A stretch of DNA of 22,915 bases from Nitrososphaera sp. (GTDB taxonomy: Archaea > Thermoproteota > Nitrososphaeria > Nitrososphaerales > Nitrososphaeraceae). Of this stretch, positions 15,184-21,860 are shown piece after piece. The notes beneath the pieces were generated by a model that saw only the letters and a list, made by a program, of their open reading frames with translations, had not been told where the DNA came from and ran no database searches. The stretch covers positions 1 to 22,915 of the forward strand of contig JAICPK010000002.1 of assembly GCA_025929855.1 (NCBI GenBank), in the 5' to 3' direction. A program made the position numbers and the translations under genes. Position 1 is the stretch's first letter. Every line of letters starts with the position of its first letter.

Positions 15184-15247
15184 CTTTTAACAATTAGTAG
15201 AACTTTATATGCTCAAGATTTGGACACATTATGTCGTTTTCAATTGC

Positions 15248-15649
15248 TTACATTTTTCTTTTATTGTAATAAAAAGTTGGGTTCTGAAGCCTTCTCATTG
15301 CTTCTTCCCAATCAATTGAACTGCTGGAGCTAGTCCAATCTGCAAATGCAGATCCGTCCCCCGCCCACTCTTCAAATTTTTTCATAGCCGTAATATGAGG
15401 TTCTGCCATCACAAACTGTCTCATTGAACCGCGATCTTTCCAAATTGAAAGTGTCCAGAAGTACTTCTTTGGAAAATCAGCCTTTACTGCATAATCCACT
15501 ATTCCGTGACTTTGTTTTGCCTGCTTTAGCACTTTTGATGACATCAATTGAAATGGAATCATGTAGCGCCAACCCTTCAGCGGCAGAAAAGTAGCAGCAT
15601 GAATATATTTTTCCTGAGTTTGCGAACCAGAGTCAAGATCGTTTTGCAT
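15248..15649 (-). CDS. Dimeric alpha/beta-barrel monooxygenase-like protein
   Basis: A 133-residue protein that looks like a dimeric alpha+beta barrel of the ABM/DUF3291 type. Strand patterns TFLPLKGWRYMIPF and YFWTLSIWKDRGSMRQFV surround the typical central motif W-x-D-x-x-S/M-x-x-F-V, and HITAMKKFEEW ends the repeat. Relatives include heme-degrading and quinol monooxygenases and spheroidene monooxygenase-like proteins, but the exact reaction cannot be read from the sequence. TTG 15661 would add four residues; ATG 15649 is preferred. A Ser-rich run lies near the C-terminus (TSSSSSIDW). It sits 41 bp after the 2TM gene on the same strand and is probably co-transcribed with it. Confidence 0.6.
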   Translation of the reverse strand: MQNDLDSGSQTQEKYIHAATFLPLKGWRYMIPFQLMSSKVLKQAKQSHGIVDYAVKADFPKKYFWTLSIWKDRGSMRQFVMAEPHITAMKKFEEWAGDGSAFADWTSSSSSIDWEEAMRRLQNPTFYYNKRKM

Positions 15650-15690
15650 TTGGATCAACAACTATGTCAAGATTCTCTAAAAAATTTATG

Positions 15691-15993
15691 TCAGGCAAGC
15701 GAAGCGCCTAGACCTTCTCTTGCCATGTTTTCTGCCATCCTCTCATATTTCACAATGCGTCGTGGAGCAGTACGAATTCCAAGATAATAATGGATTGCCA
15801 GACCAGAGCCCCATCCGACCAATGGAAACACGAACCATAAGAATTGCGTAACGAATAGCAAATTGATTGCAATTAGAATAGAATTGCCGATCGCATATGC
15901 TATAGCATGTATGGTGAAGGCTTTCCTTTCCCTTCTTATGATCATATCTCGGTATGTGTCCTTGTATCGCTCAAGTGTTACATTCGATGACAT
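15691..15993 (-). CDS. 2TM-domain membrane protein
   Basis: A small membrane protein (100 residues from ATG 15993) with the 2TM domain. A basic helix (RRERKAF) leads into segment 1 (HAIAYAIGNSILIAINLLFV), followed by a short turn and segment 2 (FLWFVFPLVGWGSGLAIHYY), then a basic cytoplasmic tail. The closing motif W-x-x-P-L-x-G-W-G-x-G-L-x-I-H-Y is the hallmark of the domain, which occurs alone or fused to regulators. Its function is unknown. GAGGAG, about 8 nt before ATG 15993, decides the start against a TTG at 16011. The next gene on the same strand is the barrel protein. Confidence 0.8.
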   Translation of the reverse strand: MSSNVTLERYKDTYRDMIIRRERKAFTIHAIAYAIGNSILIAINLLFVTQFLWFVFPLVGWGSGLAIHYYLGIRTAPRRIVKYERMAENMAREGLGASLA

Positions 15994-16217
15994 TATTATT
16001 TTGCTCCTCAAGTTTTTGACTGTTGGTGCTGCAGATTCAACTGCTGTTCGGTCTTTTGCATTCCGTTCGTTTCGCGTTCCCTGTTCGAATTGATAATAAC
16101 AGATTTACCATCTCGGAGCTAACTGAGCATTTCCTAATTGCTGTGTATCTCATATTGTATTGTTCTTGCATCTGTACTGCTAGAATGCTATATATCTAAA
16201 CTAGTTTACAATTCTAA
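15994..16217. other. Intergenic region, divergent promoters
   Basis: It holds the ribosome-binding site of the 2TM gene at one end and the TATA box of the desulfurase unit at the other. I see no gene or repeat in it. Confidence 0.4.
16188..16196 (+). promoter_or_regulatory. TATA box of the desulfurase transcript
   Basis: CTATATATC is centred 26 nt before ATG 16218. The predicted transcript would start on that ATG and leave a leader of about 107 nt before the desulfurase ATG at 16325. Confidence 0.5.
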
Positions 16218-16316
16218 ATGCTGACGACTGGCCCAACCCTGATACTAGTACAAAGACCGAACATGGTTGCTGTCAAAGTAAAACCATATCTATCTGGGAT
16301 AACCCGAGAAAGATAG
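16218..16316 (+). CDS. Putative 32-aa leader ORF
   Basis: An ATG at the predicted transcription start opens a 32-codon frame that ends with TAG 8 nt before the desulfurase start. The peptide (MLTTGPTLILVQRPNMVAVK, then 12 more) has no known motif. It is out of frame with the downstream gene, and no second TATA box is evident between them. Translation of this leader could control or couple expression of the desulfurase. A chance frame in a long 5' leader is the alternative. Confidence 0.3.
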   Translation: MLTTGPTLILVQRPNMVAVKVKPYLSGITRER

Positions 16317-16324
16317 GTAGGTAT

Positions 16325-17533
16325 ATGACTGACGACGAGCATTCCTCTCACATTTATTTAGATACTGCGGCATCCACGCCAGTTGCAGATGAAGTAATTA
16401 CGGAAATGTTGCCATACCTAAAAGAACGATATGGCAACCCGTCCTCTATACACAAGTTTGGTCGAGAAACAACTAGAGCCATACATCTTGCAAGAAAAAG
16501 AGTTGCAGAGATGATAGGTGCGTCATCCCCACGCGAGATCACGTTCACATCTGGTGGAACTGAGGCAAATAACCTTGCTCTCAAGGGCACAGCTATACAT
16601 GTCAAAAGCAAAATGACCAAAAAGAATATGATAATTACAAGTAGCATAGAGCACGATGCAGTGCTTGAGCCATGCAAGGATCTGGAGGATAGAGGCTTTG
16701 TCACTATGCATCTGCCTGTGACAGGCGAGGGACTTGTCAGGCCATCTGAACTGAAAAATGTGATTTCAGATAATGTGGCACTTGTCAGCATCATGTATGC
16801 AAATAACGAGGTCGGCACAATCCAGCCAATTAAAGAGCTAGTCGAAATTGCGCATCAGGCTGGCGCGCTCTTTCATACCGATGCAGTACAGGCTGCAGGA
16901 AAACTGCCCTTAAATGTCAAGAACCTTGGAGTAGACATGATGTCCCTTTCATCCCACAAGATAAATGGACCTAAAGGAGTAGGGGCACTTTACATTAGAT
17001 CCAACCTGAAGATATTGCCGATAATTCATGGTGGGGGACAAGAGTGGTTTCTGCGGTCGGGTACAGAGAATGTGCCCGGAATTGTAGGTTTTGGCAAGGC
17101 ATGTGAGCTTGCTAACAAAAGGATGAGGCATTACCAAGAGCATGTGGTTGGCCTGAGGGACTATGTAATTGAGCATGTACTAAAGGAAATACCACAGTCG
17201 CGACTAAATGGTCCGCGTACTGAGAGGATCGCAAATAATGCACACTTTACATTTTTTGGAGTAAATGGAGAAGATCTGGTAATCAAACTTGATGAAAATG
17301 GTATTGCTGCCTCCACTGGATCTGCGTGCTCAGTTAAGAAGCAAAAACAGTCACATGTGTTAAAGGCAATGGGATTTTCATATGAAGAAATTACTGGCTC
17401 GCTTCGGCTCAGCCTTGGGATGCACAATACAAAAGATGAAGTTGACAGGGCAGTTAATGTTCTATCAAGTGTTATAACGGAGCTTCGTGAGCTTTCGCCA
17501 TTTAAGAGTAAGTATATGGTTGAAAAGAGTTAA
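16325..17533 (+). CDS. iscS: Cysteine desulfurase (NifS/IscS type)
   Basis: PLP enzyme that takes sulfur from L-cysteine as a persulfide for Fe-S clusters, thio-modified tRNA and sulfur-containing cofactors, with alanine as by-product. Visible landmarks are YLDTAASTP at the N-terminus, SGGTEANN at 76-83, His110 (IEHDA, stacks on PLP), Asp186 (HTDAVQ), Lys212 in SSHKINGPKG (the PLP Schiff base) and Cys335 in STGSACS on the mobile loop. The GSACS form and the 402-residue length fit the IscS/NifS class rather than SufS. ATG 16325 is preceded by AGGTAGG about 6 nt upstream. No scaffold (IscU, SufBCD) gene is adjacent. It could supply sulfur to LarE or tRNA enzymes. Confidence 0.95.
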   Translation: MTDDEHSSHIYLDTAASTPVADEVITEMLPYLKERYGNPSSIHKFGRETTRAIHLARKRVAEMIGASSPREITFTSGGTEANNLALKGTAIHVKSKMTKKNMIITSSIEHDAVLEPCKDLEDRGFVTMHLPVTGEGLVRPSELKNVISDNVALVSIMYANNEVGTIQPIKELVEIAHQAGALFHTDAVQAAGKLPLNVKNLGVDMMSLSSHKINGPKGVGALYIRSNLKILPIIHGGGQEWFLRSGTENVPGIVGFGKACELANKRMRHYQEHVVGLRDYVIEHVLKEIPQSRLNGPRTERIANNAHFTFFGVNGEDLVIKLDENGIAASTGSACSVKKQKQSHVLKAMGFSYEEITGSLRLSLGMHNTKDEVDRAVNVLSSVITELRELSPFKSKYMVEKS

Positions 17534-17562
17534 AGCAGTAAGTATTTCGCAGAATTATCACG

Positions 17563-17591
17563 AAAGCTGCCATGCTGCTTTGAAACTTTTT
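17563..17591 (+). terminator. Possible terminator after the desulfurase gene
   Basis: AAAGC (17563-17567) pairs with GCTTT (17577-17581) over a 9-nt loop, followed by CTTTTT at 17586-17591. A T tract after a hairpin can end archaeal transcripts. The stem is short. Confidence 0.3.
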
Positions 17592-17633
17592 GCAAAATAA
17601 TAGTATGTGCTGGAATAGCTCTCAAGTTATTTT

Positions 17634-18191
17634 CTATTTTTTCATTGTTGTCTTATCAATAATTGACTTAATTATGTGCATAAGTTCAGTGTGAGTTTCC
17701 ATATCTTTCTTTCTCATATAATAGTACAGTTCTTCTGTGGATGCATGATAATCTATGCCTAAATTTTGTGCCAGCTCAAGGGCTATCTGAGACATGATCA
17801 GCTTTCTAAGAACAATCTCACTGCCATAATGGGAGGCATCTCCTAGAAGCTCATTTAGAGTATTTTTGAACTGGGACTCTATGCGCCTGTCTTTTGCCTC
17901 TCTACTCTTCGACACAAAAGTCAGACCCATTGTTCTCTGTTTCATGTGTATGTTTTCTACCATCTCTATAAACTGGTCATTTAATTGATTGTTATCAAGT
18001 AGCACTTCTGAAAGCATGTCAGCTGCATCCTGCTCGCTTATCTTCATTTTATTTGCGATTATAAAAAGAACATGACATGCAGCGCAGCCATTTGGTCTAA
18101 TTACCAAAGGATTTTCATTAATAATTCTGATTTCACTTTCTGCTATTCGCTCTGCTTCCATTCTTCTCCCGTTATCATCTAAACCTATCAT
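17634..18191 (-). CDS. Unrecognised helical protein with a CxxCH motif
   Basis: A 185-residue, mostly helical, charged protein that I do not recognise. It has no signal peptide or membrane segment. Cys36-Ala-Ala-Cys39-His40 follows a short extended region. That is the cytochrome c heme motif, but the lack of any export signal makes heme attachment unlikely, so a metal or redox cysteine pair is more plausible. Helical stretches rich in Met, Asn, Glu and Lys fill residues 45-185, with amphipathic repeats near 130-180. ATG 18191 is the first start; ATG at codon 11 would also keep the motif. An imperfect palindrome (18198-18213) lies 7 bp before the ATG. The gene is divergent from the Lrp regulator and convergent with the desulfurase gene, with a 100-bp gap. 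Confidence 0.7.
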   Translation of the reverse strand: MIGLDDNGRRMEAERIAESEIRIINENPLVIRPNGCAACHVLFIIANKMKISEQDAADMLSEVLLDNNQLNDQFIEMVENIHMKQRTMGLTFVSKSREAKDRRIESQFKNTLNELLGDASHYGSEIVLRKLIMSQIALELAQNLGIDYHASTEELYYYMRKKDMETHTELMHIIKSIIDKTTMKK

Positions 18192-18197
18192 GTAGCA

Positions 18198-18213
18198 TAG
18201 AGGAATTTCTCTA
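18198..18213. promoter_or_regulatory. Palindrome next to the 18191 start
   Basis: TAGAGGAATTTCTCTA is symmetrical in 7 of 8 base pairs and lies 7 bp upstream of the minus-strand ATG. Its position and AT-rich centre fit an operator, possibly for the divergent Lrp-type regulator. Confidence 0.35.
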
Positions 18214-18351
18214 CTAAAAAGACATCGATGAGTTGGGGAGTTGTGCCTTATTACTAAAGTCTAGCTCCATAATTGCTTGCCACACACACTATGTAGTAAG
18301 GACTTCATCGCGAAGCCGAATATACTGATTATGAAATTTTTAGAACTCATT

Positions 18352-18370
18352 ATTACTAAAATTTGGTAAT
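18352..18370. promoter_or_regulatory. Palindromic operator candidate for the Lrp gene
   Basis: ATTACTAAAATTTGGTAAT is symmetrical in 8 of 9 pairs around position 18361 and lies about 20 bp upstream of the TATA box of the Lrp/AsnC gene. Lrp-type regulators bind such AT-centred palindromes and often control their own gene. A direct repeat TTRACCCCT (18370-18378 and 18405-18413) flanks the TATA box. Confidence 0.45.
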
Positions 18371-18391
18371 TGACCCCTTAGTTTGACAATA

Positions 18392-18400
18392 CTTTATACG
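18392..18400 (+). promoter_or_regulatory. TATA box of the Lrp/AsnC gene
   Basis: CTTTATACG is centred about 44 nt before ATG 18440, so the leader would be near 18 nt. Confidence 0.4.
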
Positions 18401-18439
18401 TTTATTAACCCCTGACCTCATGATCTAATTGAATTTTGA

Positions 18440-18904
18440 ATGAGAAGAATTGACGATTTAGACATCAAAATCTTAAGTGAGCTTGCAAAAGACGCAAGTA
18501 TATCTGTTCCAAAACTTTCTAAGAAAATCAACGTCAATTCGTCAGTAGTTTATAGCAGAATAAAGCGCTTGGTCAAAGGAGGCCTTATCAAGAAATTTAC
18601 AATTATCATAAATGACGAGGCACTTGGCTTCAGCGTCAAGGCGCTCACTGGCGTTAACATGGATTCCAAACTAAGAGATAATGTGCTCAATGAACTGTTT
18701 AGAATCTCAGAAGTAAGAGAAGTGGCTGAAGTTACTGGCAGATTCGACATCTTGGTGACAATGAATGCACACTCGCTTGACGAAATGCACCAATTAATTT
18801 CAGAAAAGATTGGACGTATTGAGGGAGTGCAAAAGACAGAGACATTCATTGAGATGCGCAAGACAACCCGTGAGCTGGCGTACCCGACATCGATTGCAAA
18901 GTAG
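18440..18904 (+). CDS. Lrp/AsnC family transcriptional regulator
   Basis: A feast/famine-type DNA-binding regulator of 154 residues, the standard length. Residues 4-55 are the winged helix-turn-helix: DDLDIKILSELAKDAS, then SVPKLSKKINVNSSVVYSRI as the HTH and LVKGGLIKKF into the wing. Residues 65-140 are the RAM (ligand and oligomer) domain with the typical VREVAEVTGRFDILV strand and loop. Family members assemble as dimers to octamers and sense amino acids or related small molecules; the effector here is unknown. ATG 18440 is the only sensible start. Palindromes in the divergent 18192-18439 region suggest autoregulation and control of the 17634-18191 gene. It is followed by heme O synthase after 58 bp with a separate TATA box. 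Confidence 0.92.
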   Translation: MRRIDDLDIKILSELAKDASISVPKLSKKINVNSSVVYSRIKRLVKGGLIKKFTIIINDEALGFSVKALTGVNMDSKLRDNVLNELFRISEVREVAEVTGRFDILVTMNAHSLDEMHQLISEKIGRIEGVQKTETFIEMRKTTRELAYPTSIAK

Positions 18905-18917
18905 AAAAAAGTTTGAA

Positions 18918-18927
18918 GATATAAATA
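18918..18927 (+). promoter_or_regulatory. TATA box of the heme O synthase gene
   Basis: GATATAAATA is centred about 41 nt before TTG 18963, predicting a leader of about 15 nt. Confidence 0.5.
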
Positions 18928-18962
18928 ACTAGTAATTTCACTTTACTCTCGACGCCGAGCAA

Positions 18963-19856
18963 TTGACAATACCTCGCCAGATAACAGTTGGCAGCAAGCT
19001 CAAGGACTATTATGAGCTTACAAAGCCCAAGATCTGGTATCTGCTGGTTTTCACGGCATTTGGAGCAGCGCTTACGGCTTCGTTTCTATTTGACATCTCT
19101 ATAAGTCCGTTAACGTGGATACTTTTGCTGGGCGGAGTAGCGGCTGGCTCAGCGGCTGCTGACACCCTCACCGGATATAACGACCGCGACATTGACGCAA
19201 TAATGGAGCGCACCAAGAACCGGCCAATACCATCAGGGCGGATATCTCCAAGGAATGCCCTAATCTTTGGCCTGATATTGGCAGCAATTTCGCTCGTCTG
19301 CGCTTGGTTTATCAATATCTGGGCATTAGGTCTGATGGCCTTTGGCCTCTTTGACAACATCCTCATTTACAGCAAATGGCTTAAACGAAGAAGCCAATCA
19401 AACATAATATTAGGCGGCTTTTCAGGCGGCGCTCCTGCGCTGATAGGATATATTGCTGTAACGACTCAAAATATTGAGATAGGCCTTGTAATGGCCGGAC
19501 TTGTTTTCCTCTGGATTCCAACCCACATATGGAGCCTTGCATTGCATGTCAAAAAGGACTATACCAGGGCTGGCGTGCCGATGCTTCCAGTTGTGTCATC
19601 TGAAAAGTTCTCAGTCAGGGTCATCGCCGGCACTACATTGATGATGGTGGTGTTCAGTGTGCTTCCCTTCTTTTTCAACCACTTTGGCATAATCTATTTA
19701 GTTACTGCTGGTGCCTTTGGCATAGCCATGATCGCATTGTCTGTCTGGCTGTTGGTCAAGCCGAGTGAAAAAGCTTCGTGGACTGTGTTCAAGTTTTCAA
19801 GCCCCTATCTGACTGCGCTTTTTATTGCCTTCATGGTTGATGCCTTTTTCAAGTAA
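18963..19856 (+). CDS. ctaB: Protoheme IX farnesyltransferase (heme O synthase)
   Basis: UbiA-superfamily membrane prenyltransferase that adds a farnesyl chain to heme b to make heme O, a step toward hemes of terminal oxidases. About eight or nine membrane segments are visible. The first Asp-rich motif NDRDIDAIMERTKNRP begins at residue 73, and the second is around KKDYTRAGVPMLP (197-209), with Asp199. The sequences WIPTHIWSLAL and AGVPMLPVV are specific to heme O synthase rather than to UbiA or lipid synthases. The length of 297 residues is typical. TTG 18963 is the only start before the first segment. Its 3' end overlaps the convergent Nep1 gene by 60 bp. It implies a heme-copper oxidase elsewhere in the genome. 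Confidence 0.93.
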   Translation: MTIPRQITVGSKLKDYYELTKPKIWYLLVFTAFGAALTASFLFDISISPLTWILLLGGVAAGSAAADTLTGYNDRDIDAIMERTKNRPIPSGRISPRNALIFGLILAAISLVCAWFINIWALGLMAFGLFDNILIYSKWLKRRSQSNIILGGFSGGAPALIGYIAVTTQNIEIGLVMAGLVFLWIPTHIWSLALHVKKDYTRAGVPMLPVVSSEKFSVRVIAGTTLMMVVFSVLPFFFNHFGIIYLVTAGAFGIAMIALSVWLLVKPSEKASWTVFKFSSPYLTALFIAFMVDAFFK

Positions 19857-20516
19857 CTTTTCACATTCATACAATATTCTTGCAATTACTACATGTGCCT
19901 CAAGCGCAATGTTGCTGATAGAATATGTAGGACCCAGGGATGTTGTGATGTTTTCTGAAAAGTGACCCTTTGCAAAACCGCCTACCACTAGGCTAGAATG
20001 GTCTGCGCTTTGAGCATTTTCCGCCACTTTTTGGGCATTGCTTTGGACGCCAACAGTTGATAGCCCAATGACCATATCCGGCTTGATTATGTCAACCAGA
20101 TCTGCAAACGTGCCATTGGACAAATCCATTAAAATATTTCCTTCATTGCTTTTGATTCGATTGTCTCTAAACAGGCTCGCCATTAACCTTTCAAAACGAA
20201 AGTATGACTTGGGTATACGCAAATTGTCTGCAATGGTGATTATCTTGTCATTTATTGTGTGAACATAGACCCTGAGCATCACATTCATAAAAAGAGGCGT
20301 CGATAGAGCTTCCATTAGGGCAAAATGGACAATATCTGGTCTGCCGCGCTTCCAGCTATATGGCAGCCGCTTCATTGCGGCGTGATGATAGCTCCTATCA
20401 AGTATAATTTCTGATGATTTCAGCTGGAGTCTGCGGGAATGATTCCTTACAGCGGCGTGGCCGGCAATCTCATCTGGGATAGTCTCAAGAGCCGCCTCGG
20501 CAATGATGAGCGTTAT
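19797..20516 (-). CDS. nep1: rRNA pseudouridine N1-methyltransferase Nep1, odd start
   Basis: SPOUT-class methyltransferase (Emg1/Nep1) that methylates N1 of a pseudouridine in 16S rRNA helix 35 and helps small-subunit assembly. RGRPDIVHFALMEAL, VYVHTINDKIITI, RIPKSYFRFERLMASL and the SAM-site loop VVGGFAKGHF are all family signatures. The first ATG (20375) would start at MKRLPYSW, but the conserved N-terminus is encoded in frame upstream: TLIIAEAALETIPDEIAGH, then ILDRSYHHAAMKRL. This is essential to the fold. No ATG, GTG or TTG exists between the upstream TAA (20547-20549) and this region. ATA at 20516-20514 gives a 239-residue protein starting (M)TLIIAEAALE, as in other archaea; ACG 20519 is a second option. 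A TATA-like box lies 26-29 nt ahead. The gene may be active with a rare start. Confidence 0.85.
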   Translation of the reverse strand: MTLIIAEAALETIPDEIAGHAAVRNHSRRLQLKSSEIILDRSYHHAAMKRLPYSWKRGRPDIVHFALMEALSTPLFMNVMLRVYVHTINDKIITIADNLRIPKSYFRFERLMASLFRDNRIKSNEGNILMDLSNGTFADLVDIIKPDMVIGLSTVGVQSNAQKVAENAQSADHSSLVVGGFAKGHFSENITTSLGPTYSISNIALEAHVVIARILYECEKLLEKGINHEGNKKRSQIGA

Positions 20517-20540
20517 CGTACCAGTTGGTGCAGGCTGTGT

Positions 20541-20550
20541 CCTATATTAA
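20541..20550 (-). promoter_or_regulatory. TATA-like box ahead of the Nep1 start
   Basis: On the minus strand it reads TTAATATAGG, overlaps the stop of the upstream gene, and is centred 26-29 nt before the candidate ACG or ATA start. It would give a leaderless Nep1 mRNA. Confidence 0.3.
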
Positions 20551-20975
20551 GGAGCGGCGCCAGCATGTTTTGTAAATATTTCTGCCCTTCTGGCATACAC
20601 TAGTTTTTGCACTTCTTTTGTAGATAGTTCAAGCTCAATGTCTGCTTCACTTCTATCTTGGGAGGTGACTAAAATTTCACCAGGCCCAAATTTCACCCTG
20701 CCGATCTCTATTGGCACCGTCATATGAAGGATCTCAGCAAGAAAATCAAATATTGCAGGGTATGTGGCATTATTTTGATATATGTAAGTAGTTGTTCCGT
20801 CACTGGATAATGCATCTTTTTCAAGCGGAAGAAAAAAGGAAGCAGATGATATTGAATCAATGATCCTGATAGCCAACCGGGCAAGCTCCACCTGATTACT
20901 TTCATTGGCATTATTTTGTTGTTTGAGCTGTGCATATTTTTTCGCCAGCTCCTCCAGTTCATCAAGCTTTGCCAA
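20547..20975 (-). CDS. Conserved-looking protein, function unknown (142 aa)
   Basis: I do not recognise this 142-residue protein. The N-terminus (residues 2-30) is a charged heptad-like coiled coil, LDELEELAKKYAQLKQQN. A helix-rich middle (ARLAIRIIDSISSA) and a beta-strand region with VPIEIGRVKFGPGEILV and ADIELELSTKEVQKLV follow. There is no signal or membrane segment. TTG 20975 is the start; an AT-rich TATA-like stretch about 22-26 nt before it supports a leaderless transcript. It lies directly upstream of Nep1, in the same frame and 30 bp away, and divergent from the RNase P subunit gene. A place in RNA or ribosome metabolism is suggested by neighbours only. Confidence 0.75.
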   Translation of the reverse strand: MAKLDELEELAKKYAQLKQQNNANESNQVELARLAIRIIDSISSASFFLPLEKDALSSDGTTTYIYQNNATYPAIFDFLAEILHMTVPIEIGRVKFGPGEILVTSQDRSEADIELELSTKEVQKLVYARRAEIFTKHAGAAP

Positions 20976-21029
20976 TAAAGGTAATAGTTTTTTAAATTAA
21001 ATAACAGTTACCAAGGCTTATCAACTAGA

Positions 21030-21038
21030 CATATAATA
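21030..21038 (+). promoter_or_regulatory. TATA box of rnp4-rps19e-PDCD5
   Basis: CATATAATA is centred about 22 nt before TTG 21056, close to leaderless distance. Confidence 0.45.
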
Positions 21039-21055
21039 CTTTATTTTATAAAGCG

Positions 21056-21373
21056 TTGAGCAGGAAGAAGCAGAAAGCTAAGCAAATAGCAAGGGAGCAT
21101 ATTGATCTACTTGTAGAGTATGCCCTACGTGAGAAGGATGGTCATCTTGCCGCCAGACAGGCTCGCCAAGCCAAAAAAATAGCAATGCACCAACGTATAC
21201 ACCTGCCCTATGAGATAAGGCAGCTTTACTGCAAAAGGTGCAAGGCCTTTATAGTACCAGGTCGGAGCGCTCGGGTAAGGGTCGGCAGGACAAAAATAAG
21301 GGCTGTGAGGATTACCTGCCTAAAGTGTGACCACACCTATCGCAAAATCTTGGTATGGAATAAGGATTTATAG
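21056..21373 (+). CDS. rnp4: RNase P protein component 4 (Rpp21/Rpr2)
   Basis: Protein subunit of archaeal RNase P, which cuts the 5' leader from tRNA precursors; it pairs with Rpp29 on the specificity domain of the RNA. The N-terminal helices (EHIDLLVEYALREKDGHLAARQ) hold the conserved basic residues, and the zinc ribbon uses Cys59, Cys62, Cys88 and Cys91 (YCKRC...TCLKC). The 105-residue length is typical. TTG 21056 is the start; no ATG lies near the conserved N-terminus. It is the first of a three-gene set with eS19 (27-bp gap) and PDCD5, a common archaeal grouping. Confidence 0.94.
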   Translation: MSRKKQKAKQIAREHIDLLVEYALREKDGHLAARQARQAKKIAMHQRIHLPYEIRQLYCKRCKAFIVPGRSARVRVGRTKIRAVRITCLKCDHTYRKILVWNKDL

Positions 21374-21400
21374 GGGTTAAGGAAATTTCCGAACTACTAT

Positions 21401-21856
21401 ATGGCCAAGGTTTATGATGTTCCTGCTGACAAGCTGATAGCTAAACTGGCTGACCAGTTGAAGAAGGACAAAAAAATAGATCCCCCAACTTGGTCGCAAT
21501 TTGTCAAGACAGGCTCGCATGTACAAAGAATTCCCCAAAATAAAGATTGGTGGTACGTCAGATGCGCTTCTCTACTTAGAAAGACTTATCTTCATGGTCC
21601 TATTGGAGTTGCCGACTTGAAGGTTGCCTACGGCGGCAGGAAAAAGATTGGATACAACCTTGCCCACCACCAAGATTCTAGCGGCGCCATCATTCGCAAT
21701 GCCCTTCATCAACTGGAAGCATCGGGCTACATTGTCAAGGTACAACACAAGGGAAGAATAATTTCAAGTGAGGGCATGAAAAAGATGGATAGGTTAGCTA
21801 CTGAAATCCATAAAGAGCTTGCGAAGACTGTGCCGCAGCTCCAACGCTACACATAA
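21401..21856 (+). CDS. rps19e: Small-subunit ribosomal protein eS19
   Basis: Archaeal/eukaryal 30S protein needed for late pre-16S/18S processing. The sequence KIDPPTWSQFVKTGSHVQ (residues 26-43), then DWWYVRCASLLRKTYLHGPIGV and LAHHQDSSGAIIRNALHQLE, is the family's winged-helix fold with its conserved basic face. The length of 151 residues is normal. ATG 21401 lies 27 nt after the rnp4 stop, and the stop lies 4 nt before PDCD5, so the three are one operon. Confidence 0.97.
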   Translation: MAKVYDVPADKLIAKLADQLKKDKKIDPPTWSQFVKTGSHVQRIPQNKDWWYVRCASLLRKTYLHGPIGVADLKVAYGGRKKIGYNLAHHQDSSGAIIRNALHQLEASGYIVKVQHKGRIISSEGMKKMDRLATEIHKELAKTVPQLQRYT

Positions 21857-21860
21857 GACT

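Noticed and set aside
18073..18087. CxxCH in the 17634-18191 protein as a cytochrome c heme site
   Set aside because: No signal peptide or membrane anchor is present, which heme attachment outside the membrane would need.
21819..21860. N-terminal extension of the PDCD5 frame
   Set aside because: It lies inside eS19 coding sequence, and the ATG 4 nt after the eS19 stop gives the standard family length.
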